Shown: positions 17,637 through 23,908, counted from the first letter of the stretch. The stretch is 23,908 bases of DNA from F1-20-MAGs119 sp041164425 (GCA_041164425.1 JBEAPO010000063.1:1-23908), one strand, 5' to 3'. A program made the numbers and translations. The notes: generated from the letters alone by a model not told the origin.

Positions 17637-19082
17637 GTGACATCACTTGCAGAAGAGACACGCTGGCTCGACGCCACAGAGCAGGCACGTCTGGTGCGTG
17701 ACGGCGAGGTTTCGGCGCGCGAGATGACCGAATCCGCGATCGAACGCATCGCTGCGTCCAACCCTCCACTGAATGCGGTGAATTACGAATGGTTCGATCA
17801 CGGTCGCGATCTCGCCGATGCAGTTGACCGCGACAAGCCTGCGACCAACTTCGCCGGCGTGCCGTTTCTCTTGAAAGACCTGCACACGTTCTACGCGGGC
17901 TTCCCCATCTCGAACGGCAACAAGGCGATGAAGGCCGCAAACTTCACGCCCTCCTTCTCGACGACGCTCGTCGAACGTTTCGCTGCGCAACGTCTCGTCT
18001 TCCTCGGACGCACGACTTCGCCAGAATGGGGCAGCGTGCCCGTCACCGAACCCGAGGCGTGGGGCATCTCCCGTAATCCGTGGAGCACCGACCACACGTG
18101 CGGAGGTTCGAGTGGCGGGTCGGCAGCCGCGGTCGCTGCGGGAATGGTGCCCGTTGCGCATGCAAGTGATGGCGGCGGTTCGATCCGTATACCGGCATCG
18201 TGTTGCGGACTCGTGGGCCTGAAGGTCTCGCAAGGCCGCATCACCGTTGGCCCGACGAGACTCGAGACGAACCTCGGCGTGGAACTGTGCGTGTCGCGCA
18301 GCGTGCGCGACACCGCAGGAATGCTCGACGCCGTGCGCGGCCCCGGCATCGGTGACCTCGTGATCGCGCCCACTCCCTCTCGCACGTACGTCGAGGAACT
18401 CGGCGCACCGACGGGACGACTGCGCATCGGCTTCGCTACCACCAAGTTCACGGGTGAACCCATCCACCCCGACTGCGTCGAAGCGGTCACGCACACGGCG
18501 AAACTTCTCGAGGCACTCGGCCACCACGTAGAACCGACCTTCCCCCCCGCGCTGAACGACCCGGGTGCTGCCGCGCGCTTCTCCGCCCTCTGGGCCACGA
18601 ACATGGCAGCCAGCCGCGACGGACTCGCCGAACTCCTCGGTCGTGAAATCACGGTCGACGACATCGAACTCATGAACTGGTCGATGGCCGAGTACGCAAA
18701 GAAGCTCTCCGCTCTCGACTACGCGAAGGCGATCAATGCCGCGGGCGCGTTCCGCCGCAACGTTGCGAAGTGGTGGACCGAGGGTTGGGACCTTCTGCTC
18801 ACTCCGACGCTCGGCGCGCCACCGCTCCAGGTCGGCACGTCGCGCAACGACCCATCCGACCCCGGCGCAACCGGTCGCATCGCCGTCGAGTGGATCCCCT
18901 TCACGTCGCAGTTCAACACCACAGGCCAACCTGCGATCAGTCTGCCGATGCACTGGAACGAACAGGGTCTGCCCATCGGCGTTCAGCTCGTCGCGGCCTA
19001 CGCGCGCGAAGACGTACTCATTCGCGTCGCATCACAACTGGAAACCGCCGCGCCGTGGGCGCAACGTCACCCCACCAGCTGA
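17637..19082 (+). CDS. Amidase (amidase-signature family)
   Basis: This 481-residue hydrolase has the Ser-cisSer-Lys triad: Lys80 in FLLKDL, cis-Ser158 in the signature GGSSGGSAAAVAAG, and nucleophile Ser182 in DGGGSIRIP. Length fits bacterial aryl/acyl amidases and 6-aminohexanoate-cyclic-dimer hydrolase-like enzymes. It is not GatA: no gatB or gatC is adjacent and the C-terminal half (QFNTTGQPAISLPM) is typical of stand-alone amidases. There is no signal peptide, so it acts in the cytoplasm. Unlike most genes here it has a Shine-Dalgarno and a short leader. Its TGA directly abuts the stop of the convergent SDR gene; the two stops form the palindrome TGATCA with no spacer. Confidence 0.9.
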   Translation: MTSLAEETRWLDATEQARLVRDGEVSAREMTESAIERIAASNPPLNAVNYEWFDHGRDLADAVDRDKPATNFAGVPFLLKDLHTFYAGFPISNGNKAMKAANFTPSFSTTLVERFAAQRLVFLGRTTSPEWGSVPVTEPEAWGISRNPWSTDHTCGGSSGGSAAAVAAGMVPVAHASDGGGSIRIPASCCGLVGLKVSQGRITVGPTRLETNLGVELCVSRSVRDTAGMLDAVRGPGIGDLVIAPTPSRTYVEELGAPTGRLRIGFATTKFTGEPIHPDCVEAVTHTAKLLEALGHHVEPTFPPALNDPGAAARFSALWATNMAASRDGLAELLGREITVDDIELMNWSMAEYAKKLSALDYAKAINAAGAFRRNVAKWWTEGWDLLLTPTLGAPPLQVGTSRNDPSDPGATGRIAVEWIPFTSQFNTTGQPAISLPMHWNEQGLPIGVQLVAAYAREDVLIRVASQLETAAPWAQRHPTS

Positions 19083-19868
19083 TCAGCGCGCCGTCCAACC
19101 ACCGTCGACAACGAGGGTTTGGCCGGTCATGAAGGATGAGGCGTCGCTGGCGAGGAACAGCAGCGCTCCGTCGAGTTCGTCGGCATGACCCATCCGAGGA
19201 ATCGGGGAATTCAGGTTGATGTATCGCTGACTGCCCTCGTCGGACTCCATTCCGGCTGTCATCTCGGTTTCGAACCAGCCGGGACATAGCGCATTCACGC
19301 GCACCCCCTTGCGGGCGAACTGCAGGGCAAGTTCCCGAGTCATGTTGATGACTGCACCCTTGCTTGCGGCGTAGTTCGACTGCTTGACGGGCGTCGCACC
19401 GACAAGTCCGAGCATCGAAGCAACGTTGACGACGACACCGGACTTCCGCTCGAGCATTCCAGTGCTCACCAACTTGATGAGATGCCACGCACCGACGGTG
19501 TTGACTTGCAGAACGTTCTCGAAAGTCTCGAGCGACTCAACTTCGATTCCTCCAGTGCGCGAAATGCCGGCATTGTTGACGAGAATGTCGACACGCCCGA
19601 AGTGCTGCTCCGCACGCATCACGAGGTTCTCTCGGTCTGCCGCCACGCCGACATCGGTCGGAACAGCGAGAGCGCCCGGAAGTTCCGCAGCCAGTCCTTC
19701 GAGTCGGTCGGCGCGACGTGCCGCGATCACGACCTTCGCGCCAACCGCATGGAGCACCTTGGCAAAGCGCACACCGAGGCCCGATGAAGCGCCTGTGACG
19801 ATCGCAACGCGACCGTCTAGGCGGAACTGTGAGAGGGGGTCGAGGTTCTGTGGCACGATCTCCACCAT
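19083..19868 (-). CDS. Short-chain dehydrogenase/reductase (classical SDR)
   Basis: The 261-residue protein has the complete classical SDR set: cofactor motif TGASSGLG (25-32), NNAG (98-101), catalytic Ser151, Tyr166 and Lys170 in YAASK, and the C-terminal GQTLVVDGGW. Arg51-Arg52 after the second strand suggests NADP(H) over NAD(H). The frame stays open far upstream (to about 20324) but only as antisense of the alpha/beta hydrolase; the SDR fold begins just after ATG 19868. That ATG shares two bases with the ATG of the divergent hydrolase gene (CATG, 19866-19869). A GTG five codons later (19856) with GGTGGAG just upstream is an alternative start. Substrate unknown; a 3-oxoacyl or gluconate-type alcohol is typical. 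Confidence 0.88.
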   Translation of the reverse strand: MVEIVPQNLDPLSQFRLDGRVAIVTGASSGLGVRFAKVLHAVGAKVVIAARRADRLEGLAAELPGALAVPTDVGVAADRENLVMRAEQHFGRVDILVNNAGISRTGGIEVESLETFENVLQVNTVGAWHLIKLVSTGMLERKSGVVVNVASMLGLVGATPVKQSNYAASKGAVINMTRELALQFARKGVRVNALCPGWFETEMTAGMESDEGSQRYINLNSPIPRMGHADELDGALLFLASDASSFMTGQTLVVDGGWTAR

Positions 19869-20613
19869 GCCAGAAACGACCGCGACATCGGAAAGCCAGC
19901 CCCTGGTCGTTCTCACCCACGGGGCGTGGCACGGTGCGTGGTGCTGGGCCGCGTTGCAGGCAGAACTCGACCGCCGCGGCGTCGCGTCGATGGCCATCGA
20001 CCTGCCCGGGCACGGTTGTTCAACGCTCCCCTTTTCCGACCTGCATGGCGACGCGCAACACGTCGTCGACGTCGTGGCACGCCTTGGCCGCCGCGTCGTT
20101 CTTGTCGGCCATTCGTACGGTGGTGCTGTCATCACCGAGGCCGCACACCACATCGAGAAAGCCATGCCAGCTGGTATCACCCATCTCGTGTACCTGGCGG
20201 CGTTCTGCCTGGACGCGGGAGAATCGGTGATGGATCTCGCACGGCACGAATCGGGCGGGCCCGTCGACCTTGGAAGCGCGATCATTCCCATTGATGGCGG
20301 TCTGTCGGTGCTCGATCCGGACAAGGCAACACGCGCGCTCTACGGCGACTGTGACGAACTCACAGTCTCGGCGGCGCTCACCCGACTCTGCCCCCAACCG
20401 CTCGCAACGATGGTCCAACCCGTCGGTGGCGCGCCGTGGCGCCACACCCCCTCCACGTACGTCGTGTGCACCCGCGATCGATCGGTCCACCCCGGACACC
20501 AGGAATACATGGCCACGCGCTGCAGCCGAGTCGAACGATTCGATACGGACCACTCGCCGTTCCTTTCGATGACGAAAGAAACCGCCGACGTCATCGCGAG
20601 AGTCGTGGCATGA
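19867..20613 (+). CDS. Alpha/beta hydrolase (salicylate esterase / hydroxynitrile lyase-like)
   Basis: The 248-residue protein has LTHGAWHGAWCW (16-27), the oxyanion-loop signature of this branch, nucleophile Ser83 in GHSYGG, acid Asp204 in TRDRSVHPG, and His229 in DTDHSPF. No signal peptide is seen. The reaction is probably hydrolysis of a small ester; it could also be non-hydrolytic as in hydroxynitrile lyases. The weak -10-like CACGAT (19854-19859) lies 7 nt before the ATG, and the start overlaps that of the SDR gene on the other strand. The stop overlaps the ATG of the following LLM oxidoreductase (ATGA, 20610-20613), so both are co-translated. Confidence 0.85.
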   Translation: MPETTATSESQPLVVLTHGAWHGAWCWAALQAELDRRGVASMAIDLPGHGCSTLPFSDLHGDAQHVVDVVARLGRRVVLVGHSYGGAVITEAAHHIEKAMPAGITHLVYLAAFCLDAGESVMDLARHESGGPVDLGSAIIPIDGGLSVLDPDKATRALYGDCDELTVSAALTRLCPQPLATMVQPVGGAPWRHTPSTYVVCTRDRSVHPGHQEYMATRCSRVERFDTDHSPFLSMTKETADVIARVVA

Positions 20614-21515
20614 AGGTTCGCGTCGGATTCGGCCTCGGGGTTCGCACGCATCTCAACGACACCTCGTTTCTCGACGTCGTCGACGCGCTCGAAGACCTGC
20701 GCTACGACAGTCTGTGGGTGAGCGAGCGCATCGGGTCGGAGTGCCCCGACCCCGTCGTGGCCATGTCGATGGCCGCCGCACGGACGAAGAAACTGAAATT
20801 CGGCATGAGCGTCATGGTTCTTCCCGGGCGGAACCCGGTTCTGCTCGCCAAACAACTTGCCACGCTCGACCGCATGTCGAACGGACGATTGCTTCCCGCG
20901 TTCGGATTGGGCGTCGCCGACGCAGCCGAACAGCAGGCCTTCGGTGTCGAACGCGGAGAACGGGCGAAGATGTTCGACGAAGCACTCGTCGTGATGCGCA
21001 AGTGCTGGCTGGATGACCAAGTGAACCATGAGGGCAAGTGGTTCTCACTCCAGGGATTGCGCGTCGAGCCCAAACCCAAGCAGCAACCGCCCGACGTGTG
21101 GCTGGGTGGCATCGCGCCAAGTGAGCTGAAGCGCGTCGCGCGTATGAGCGACGGTTGGCTGCCCAGTTTCGTGATGCCCGACGAAGCGGGCACGGGGTGG
21201 CAGACCATCAACGTCCATGCGAGGGAACTCGGCCGCGAGATCGAAGACGAACACTTCGGCGTACTCATCCCCTACCGGTTCGGGCCGTTGCCAGCAGCCC
21301 TCGCCGCCGGACTCGCTGCCCGCCGCCCCGACCTTGCCGACCCCGGCATGCTCATCCCGAACGGCTGGGACGAGCTCGTGACGCGCATCAAGGAATTCAT
21401 CGCCGTCGGCGCCAGCAAGTTCGTCGTGCTGCCTCTCGTGGAACCGGCCGGATCGGATGCTTGGATTAGGCATCTTGAAGAAGCCGCCGAAATCGTCATT
21501 CCTCTGCAGAACTGA
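20610..21515 (+). CDS. LLM-class F420-dependent oxidoreductase
   Basis: This 301-residue luciferase-like protein begins MKVRVGFGLGVRTH and shows DSLWVSERI (33-41), FGMSVMVLPGRNPVLLAKQLATLDRMSNGRLLPAFGLG, the conserved PPDVWLGG segment followed by LKRVARMSDGWLPSF, all typical of F420-dependent LLM enzymes of actinobacteria; the cofactor is inferred. It starts inside the stop of the alpha/beta hydrolase gene (ATGA), and its last 59 bases overlap the start of the secreted SGNH gene if that gene begins at 21457. The hydrolase-LLM pairing suggests hydrolysis and redox of one small molecule. It is quite different from the other LLM protein in the window (12237-13145). Confidence 0.88.
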   Translation: MKVRVGFGLGVRTHLNDTSFLDVVDALEDLRYDSLWVSERIGSECPDPVVAMSMAAARTKKLKFGMSVMVLPGRNPVLLAKQLATLDRMSNGRLLPAFGLGVADAAEQQAFGVERGERAKMFDEALVVMRKCWLDDQVNHEGKWFSLQGLRVEPKPKQQPPDVWLGGIAPSELKRVARMSDGWLPSFVMPDEAGTGWQTINVHARELGREIEDEHFGVLIPYRFGPLPAALAAGLAARRPDLADPGMLIPNGWDELVTRIKEFIAVGASKFVVLPLVEPAGSDAWIRHLEEAAEIVIPLQN

Positions 21516-22176
21516 GTCACTGCGCCGCGCGAGCGCATTTCTGCTCGTCGCGATCGTGTTGCTGTCCACACTCGGCGCACCCGTCCATGCAGCCGAGCCG
21601 GCAAAGAAGTCGCGTAAACCGCGGGTGCTCGTCCTCGGTGATTCGGTGTTCTCGATGTTGCTCGTCGCCGACGAAGCCCTGGTCGAGCTCAACGACATCA
21701 TTCCTGTCATCTACCGCGGGGAGCCCTGCCAGAAACTGCTCACGCGTGGCTGCATCCCCGAGGTCGAACTCAGCGCCCTGCAACAGTTCCGCAACGCACG
21801 GGGCCAGTTCACCGATGCGGTGGTTGTGGCGACCGGCTACAACGAGAATCGCCCCGACGCTCTGCAAGAGTCGCTGCGCGAGTTCCGCCGCGAAGCCAAA
21901 CGCCAGAAGGTGAAGCTCATCTGGGCCACCTATCGCATCGCCGGCAACGTGAAAGACAAGGCGGCGCAGTTCAACACGGAACTGCGCCGAGCAACGAAAC
22001 GTGATGCGAACTTCGCGCTATTCGACTGGAATCGACTGTCAGGCAATCGACCGTCGTGGTTCTCGGGCGACAAGGTGCACCTCTCCCGTGGCGGAACCAT
22101 GAACCTCGCACGCAACCTCGGCAAGTTCCTGAAGCGCGTGCTTGCTACGACAGAGTCGACCACAACGCAAGCGTGA
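21457..22176 (+). CDS. Secreted SGNH-hydrolase-like protein
   Basis: The 239-residue protein has a long basic n-region, hydrophobic stretch ASAFLLVAIVLLSTL (26-40) and a likely signal-peptidase site after APVHA (45). The mature part shows SGNH landmarks: Ser63 in LGDSVF, Asn129 in ATGYNEN, and Asp205/His208 in SGDKVHLSRGG. It is a cut-down relative of the lipoprotein at 14782-15813, without the lipobox and Thr/Pro tail. The start is uncertain: ATG 21457 lies within the LLM gene, and TTG 21475 would shorten the n-region. The last 32 bases overlap the 3' end of uppP on the other strand. Its position by uppP, a cell-wall lipid enzyme, is compatible with an envelope role. Confidence 0.72.
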   Translation: MLGLGILKKPPKSSFLCRTESLRRASAFLLVAIVLLSTLGAPVHAAEPAKKSRKPRVLVLGDSVFSMLLVADEALVELNDIIPVIYRGEPCQKLLTRGCIPEVELSALQQFRNARGQFTDAVVVATGYNENRPDALQESLREFRREAKRQKVKLIWATYRIAGNVKDKAAQFNTELRRATKRDANFALFDWNRLSGNRPSWFSGDKVHLSRGGTMNLARNLGKFLKRVLATTESTTTQA

Positions 22177-22963
22177 GACCCGCCGCCACGAGGCGGTACC
22201 AACCGAAGCGCGACAACGGACGCTGCGCGAGGTAGTCGACCAACCACCGCACGGCGATGGCAGCAGTGACGAACGCGATCGCGACACCGAGCAGCGGGCG
22301 TGCAAAGCCGTAGTCGTCGAAAAGCTGGCCCCCGTTCTTCGCGAGATCGAACACGGTTGCCGCTGACAAAGTGGCGAGACCGAGCAGGAAGCTGTACTCG
22401 AGCGCAGCCGACAACGAAAGACCCACCATCACCGCAGCAGCAATGGTTACGAGACTGCGGCTGACTCCCGGCCACAACGCGAGGGCCTGCGCGCACCCGA
22501 TGATCACCGCATGCGTCGTCGTCAGCACTGACAACGTCGCACCGTCACGTCGCGGCTTCCACAACAACAGGAACACCCCACCCACGACCCACGCCGCGAC
22601 GACCGGACCCGGCGAAAAGAGTTCATCCTTGATCGTGTCACCAAAGGCCGCGCCGATTGCAGCCGCAGGAACGAACGACGTAACGAGAAGTCCGAGCACC
22701 CGCCGCCCCTCGTCGTCGCGGCCGATGATTCCCCGCAACATCGACCCAACCCGCGCGCGATACAGCAACAGCACCGCGAGAATTGCGCCGATCTGGATCG
22801 CGATCGCAAACGTGTCGGCAGCGTCCCGGCCCGCGGCATCGCCCAGGCCGAGCCATCGCTGCACCACGACCAAGTGGCCCGTGGACGAGACGGGCAGGTA
22901 TTCCGTGATCCCCTCGACGATGCCGAGGATCACCGCATCAAGTGTGCTGAGACTGCCCGACAC
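22145..22963 (-). CDS. uppP: Undecaprenyl-diphosphatase (BacA family)
   Basis: The 272-residue membrane enzyme dephosphorylates undecaprenyl pyrophosphate so the lipid carrier can be reused for peptidoglycan and other envelope polymers; the family also gives bacitracin tolerance. Both consensus regions are present: GIVEGITEYLPVSSTGH (14-30) with Glu17, Glu21 and Ser27, and PGVSRS (165-170) with Arg169. About eight hydrophobic segments are seen. The start is GTG, 6 nt after the stop of the NTF2-like gene, so the two are probably co-transcribed; the upstream purine run GGAAGTGAAG could serve ribosome binding. Its 3' end overlaps the convergent SGNH gene by 32 bp. Confidence 0.95.
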   Translation of the reverse strand: MSGSLSTLDAVILGIVEGITEYLPVSSTGHLVVVQRWLGLGDAAGRDAADTFAIAIQIGAILAVLLLYRARVGSMLRGIIGRDDEGRRVLGLLVTSFVPAAAIGAAFGDTIKDELFSPGPVVAAWVVGGVFLLLWKPRRDGATLSVLTTTHAVIIGCAQALALWPGVSRSLVTIAAAVMVGLSLSAALEYSFLLGLATLSAATVFDLAKNGGQLFDDYGFARPLLGVAIAFVTAAIAVRWLVDYLAQRPLSRFGWYRLVAAGLTLALWSTLS

Positions 22964-22969
22964 TCAACT

Positions 22970-23470
22970 TCACTTCCGCGGTGACGGGTGGTATCTCCCC
23001 GCGGGAAACGCTGGTTCGACCATGTGCAGGATGTCCCAGTCGTGCGTCAGCCGACGGTGTGCAATGCGCCAGTCGCCATCGCGACACTCAAAGGAGTCCC
23101 AATAGCGACCGGCGAAGTTCTCGAGGTATTCACCGCGCTCGTTGCTGCAACGGTGCCATGCGATCACTTGGGTCTCGACATCCGCTGTTGTCGCCGATGT
23201 GAACTTGATCAACGAATCAGACGGAAAGTGCTTCGTTGCAATCGCATATTCACGCAACTTCGACGTAGCACCCGTCGCGAAATCCGCGGCTTTGCCTTGC
23301 ACGGCCCCGTAGTCGGTGGTCGCATCGCCATGGAAAGCTTCCATCACCGTGTCGGCATCACACGTGTCGATGCCCTTGCAATAGAGCAGAATCGCTCGCC
23401 GAATGGCTCGCTCGGCATCGGCTGCAGCCACCGAATCGAGAGGACCGTTCACATCTTTGATCGTCGCCAT
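22970..23470 (-). CDS. NTF2/SnoaL-like domain protein
   Basis: This 166-residue cytoplasmic protein has an N-terminal helix pair AIRRAILLYCKGIDTCD (22-38), the phrase VMEAFHGDATTDYG (42-55), and a sheet ending ENFAGRYWDSFECRDGDWRIAHRRLTHDW (116-144), the standard order of SnoaL-like_4 cone-fold proteins related to ring-hydroxylating dioxygenase beta subunits and small dehydratases. No dioxygenase alpha subunit is adjacent. The ATG lies 7 nt after TAATGT (23478-23483), a leaderless promoter. uppP follows 6 nt downstream. The ligand or substrate cannot be inferred; pairing with uppP is likely just transcriptional. Confidence 0.82.
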   Translation of the reverse strand: MATIKDVNGPLDSVAAADAERAIRRAILLYCKGIDTCDADTVMEAFHGDATTDYGAVQGKAADFATGATSKLREYAIATKHFPSDSLIKFTSATTADVETQVIAWHRCSNERGEYLENFAGRYWDSFECRDGDWRIAHRRLTHDWDILHMVEPAFPAGRYHPSPRK

Positions 23471-23477
23471 GCAAATG

Positions 23478-23483
23478 ACATTA
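23478..23483 (-). promoter_or_regulatory. -10 box of a leaderless promoter (NTF2-like - uppP)
   Basis: TAATGT ends 7 nt before the ATG at 23470. The inverted repeat at 23487-23499 lies directly upstream, between this box and the usual -35 position, and could be a regulator site. Confidence 0.5.
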
Positions 23484-23486
23484 GGT

Positions 23487-23499
23487 GAACCGGCGGTTC
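23487..23499. repeat. Perfect inverted repeat (6-bp arms, 1-nt centre)
   Basis: GAACCG / CGGTTC around a single G. It overlaps by three bases the next repeat (23497-23515). Together they fill the gap between the NTF2-like promoter and the 3' end of the tRNA-like gene. Confidence 0.6.
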
Positions 23500-23515
23500 C
23501 CCCGAGGGCGGGGAA
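23497..23515. repeat. Inverted repeat (6-bp arms, 7-nt loop) downstream of the tRNA-like gene
   Basis: TTCCCC / GGGGAA, arms at 23497-23502 and 23510-23515. It could end tRNA transcription on the minus strand, but no T run follows, so a factor-independent terminator is not well supported; it may instead be a recombination or regulator site. Confidence 0.45.
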
Positions 23516-23517
23516 AT

Positions 23518-23613
23518 TGGCACTCCCAACGGGATTCGAACCCGTGCCGCCACCTTGAGAGGGTGGTGTGGGCTATGCCCTTCGGGCATCCAATGCCACT
23601 AGACGATGGGCAT
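23518..23613 (-). tRNA. tRNA-Glu(CTC)-like gene with extra bases, possibly disrupted
   Basis: The 3' half is canonical on the minus strand: anticodon stem 23562-23566 / 23550-23554 with loop CTCTCAA (anticodon CTC at 23559-23557), T arm with TTCGAAT closed by ACGGG/CCCGT, acceptor strand TGGGAGT, discriminator G and encoded CCA (23520-23518). The 5' part has a tRNA-Glu-like CCCATCGTCTAGTGGCATTGGA (D arm), but about 20 bases too many lie between the D arm and the anticodon arm, so the whole is 96 nt instead of about 76. The 5' acceptor strand ATGCCCA pairs imperfectly with the 3' strand (one G-A mismatch, one wobble). No clear promoter is seen upstream. Identity is clear; function is doubtful. 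It borders an integrase gene. Confidence 0.65.
23575..23589. repeat. Perfect hairpin inside the tRNA-like gene (6-bp arms, 3-nt loop)
   Basis: ATGCCC-TTC-GGGCAT. These bases are most of the extra sequence between the D arm and the anticodon arm and have no counterpart in a normal tRNA-Glu. Confidence 0.7.
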
Positions 23614-23616
23614 TGG
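23590..23616. repeat. Perfect 27-bp inverted-repeat site (8-bp arms, 11-nt centre), candidate att core
   Basis: CCAATGCC (23590-23597) and GGCATTGG (23609-23616) flank ACTAGACGATG, which is the complement of the conserved tRNA-Glu D-arm start. Tyrosine recombinases bind inverted arms around a short crossover region, so this is a reasonable candidate core site for the integrase encoded 72 bp to the right. It directly abuts the hairpin at 23575-23589. Confidence 0.5.
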
Positions 23617-23679
23617 CTTTCCGAGGCATCCCGTCTTGTTCCGCGCACGACGGCCTTGAACGAGGACTCCACTTTGAGG

Positions 23680-23681
23680 GG
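23680..23681 (+). promoter_or_regulatory. Strong Shine-Dalgarno of the integrase gene (GAGGGG around 23676-23681)
   Basis: GAGGGG precedes the ATG at 23688 by 6 nt. It is the strongest plus-strand ribosome binding site in the window and contrasts with the leaderless starts of the neighbouring chromosomal genes. Confidence 0.6.
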
Positions 23682-23687
23682 TTTTTC

Positions 23688-23908
23688 ATGTTCCTTCGTA
23701 GCTACGTCTTTCATCTCCGGGCACGCAATCTGTCGCCGCGCACCATCAAGGCAACCGAGGAATACCTGCGACCGTTCCTCGCCTTCCACGACCCACTGAA
23801 TGTCTCCAAGCGCGACATCGAGACTTACCTCGGCGAGATGGCCGACCGCTGCAAACCCTCAACGGTGTGGACCGCGTGGCGTCACCTGCGTGGCTTCTTT
23901 GTCTGGCT
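23688..23908 (+). CDS. Tyrosine recombinase/phage integrase, N-terminal part (runs off window)
   Basis: The first 73 codons are present. The residues read as the SAM-like core-binding domain of tyrosine recombinases: YVFHLRARNLSPRTIKATEEYL (6-27), then PFLAF, a short turn, VSKRDIETYLGEM (41-53) and PSTVWTAWRHLRGFFVWL (58 onward), matching the usual 'nLsp.Ti..y...l..f..fl' pattern and four-helix spacing. The catalytic domain with the Arg-His-Arg-Tyr residues lies beyond the right edge, so activity cannot be judged. The gene points away from the tRNA-like gene, into the unseen region, as for an integrated element whose integrase sits near its attachment site. A XerC/D-type housekeeping recombinase is less likely given the tRNA border. 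Confidence 0.82.
   Translation, partial: MFLRSYVFHLRARNLSPRTIKATEEYLRPFLAFHDPLNVSKRDIETYLGEMADRCKPSTVWTAWRHLRGFFVW

Noticed and set aside
19869..20324. N-terminal extension of the SDR
   Set aside because: It is antisense to the alpha/beta hydrolase, and the nucleotide-binding motif is at the usual distance from the ATG at 19868.
23485..23799. Open frame of 104 codons across the tRNA-like gene
   Set aside because: It reads through the T arm and anticodon arm of the tRNA on the opposite strand, a common spurious call.

Overview
The window looks like chromosomal DNA of a high-GC actinobacterium. Class Acidimicrobiia is my best guess, inferred from overall gene content and not proven by a marker gene. 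Supporting signs are strong GC bias at third codon positions, two luciferase-like proteins of the F420-dependent type, very tight gene packing, and many genes that seem to be transcribed without a leader: a TANNNT -10 box lies 6-8 nt before the start codon.

Layout. (1) 1-5034 carries a serine hydrolase running off the left edge, then three enzymes of the ethylmalonyl-CoA (glyoxylate-regenerating) pathway: methylsuccinyl-CoA dehydrogenase (mcd), L-malyl-CoA/beta-methylmalyl-CoA lyase (mcl1) and a malyl-CoA thioesterase-type CitE homologue (mcl2). An antisense HAD phosphatase sits between mcd and mcl1. (2) 5041-9580 holds a dienelactone hydrolase, an IF2B-fold protein, a small unknown protein and the helicase HrpB. 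(3) 9639-11291 is a class I iron-sulfur fumarase. (4) 11419-17547 is a long minus-strand block in several transcription units: MFS transporter; mscL - secreted SGNH lipoprotein - ABC-F ATPase joined by overlapping stop/start codons; LLM oxidoreductase - enoyl-CoA hydratase joined by a GTGA overlap. (5) 17637-23470 holds an amidase, an SDR, an alpha/beta hydrolase - LLM oxidoreductase - secreted SGNH protein chain, uppP and an NTF2/SnoaL-like protein.

(6) At the right edge (23487-23908) a tRNA-Glu(CTC)-like gene is followed by the start of a tyrosine recombinase with a strong Shine-Dalgarno. The chromosome-side 3' half of the tRNA is canonical. The integrase-side half has 20 extra bases between the D arm and the anticodon arm and is built of two back-to-back perfect inverted repeats. 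This looks like the end of an integrated element and its attachment site, and it is the most unusual part of the window.

Metabolically the genes fit acetyl-CoA/propionyl-CoA and C4-acid metabolism: mcd, mcl1 and mcl2 feed glyoxylate, propionyl-CoA and malate, and the fumarase links fumarate and malate. ccr, ecm and mch are not in the window. No CRISPR array, rRNA, insertion sequence or riboswitch was seen.
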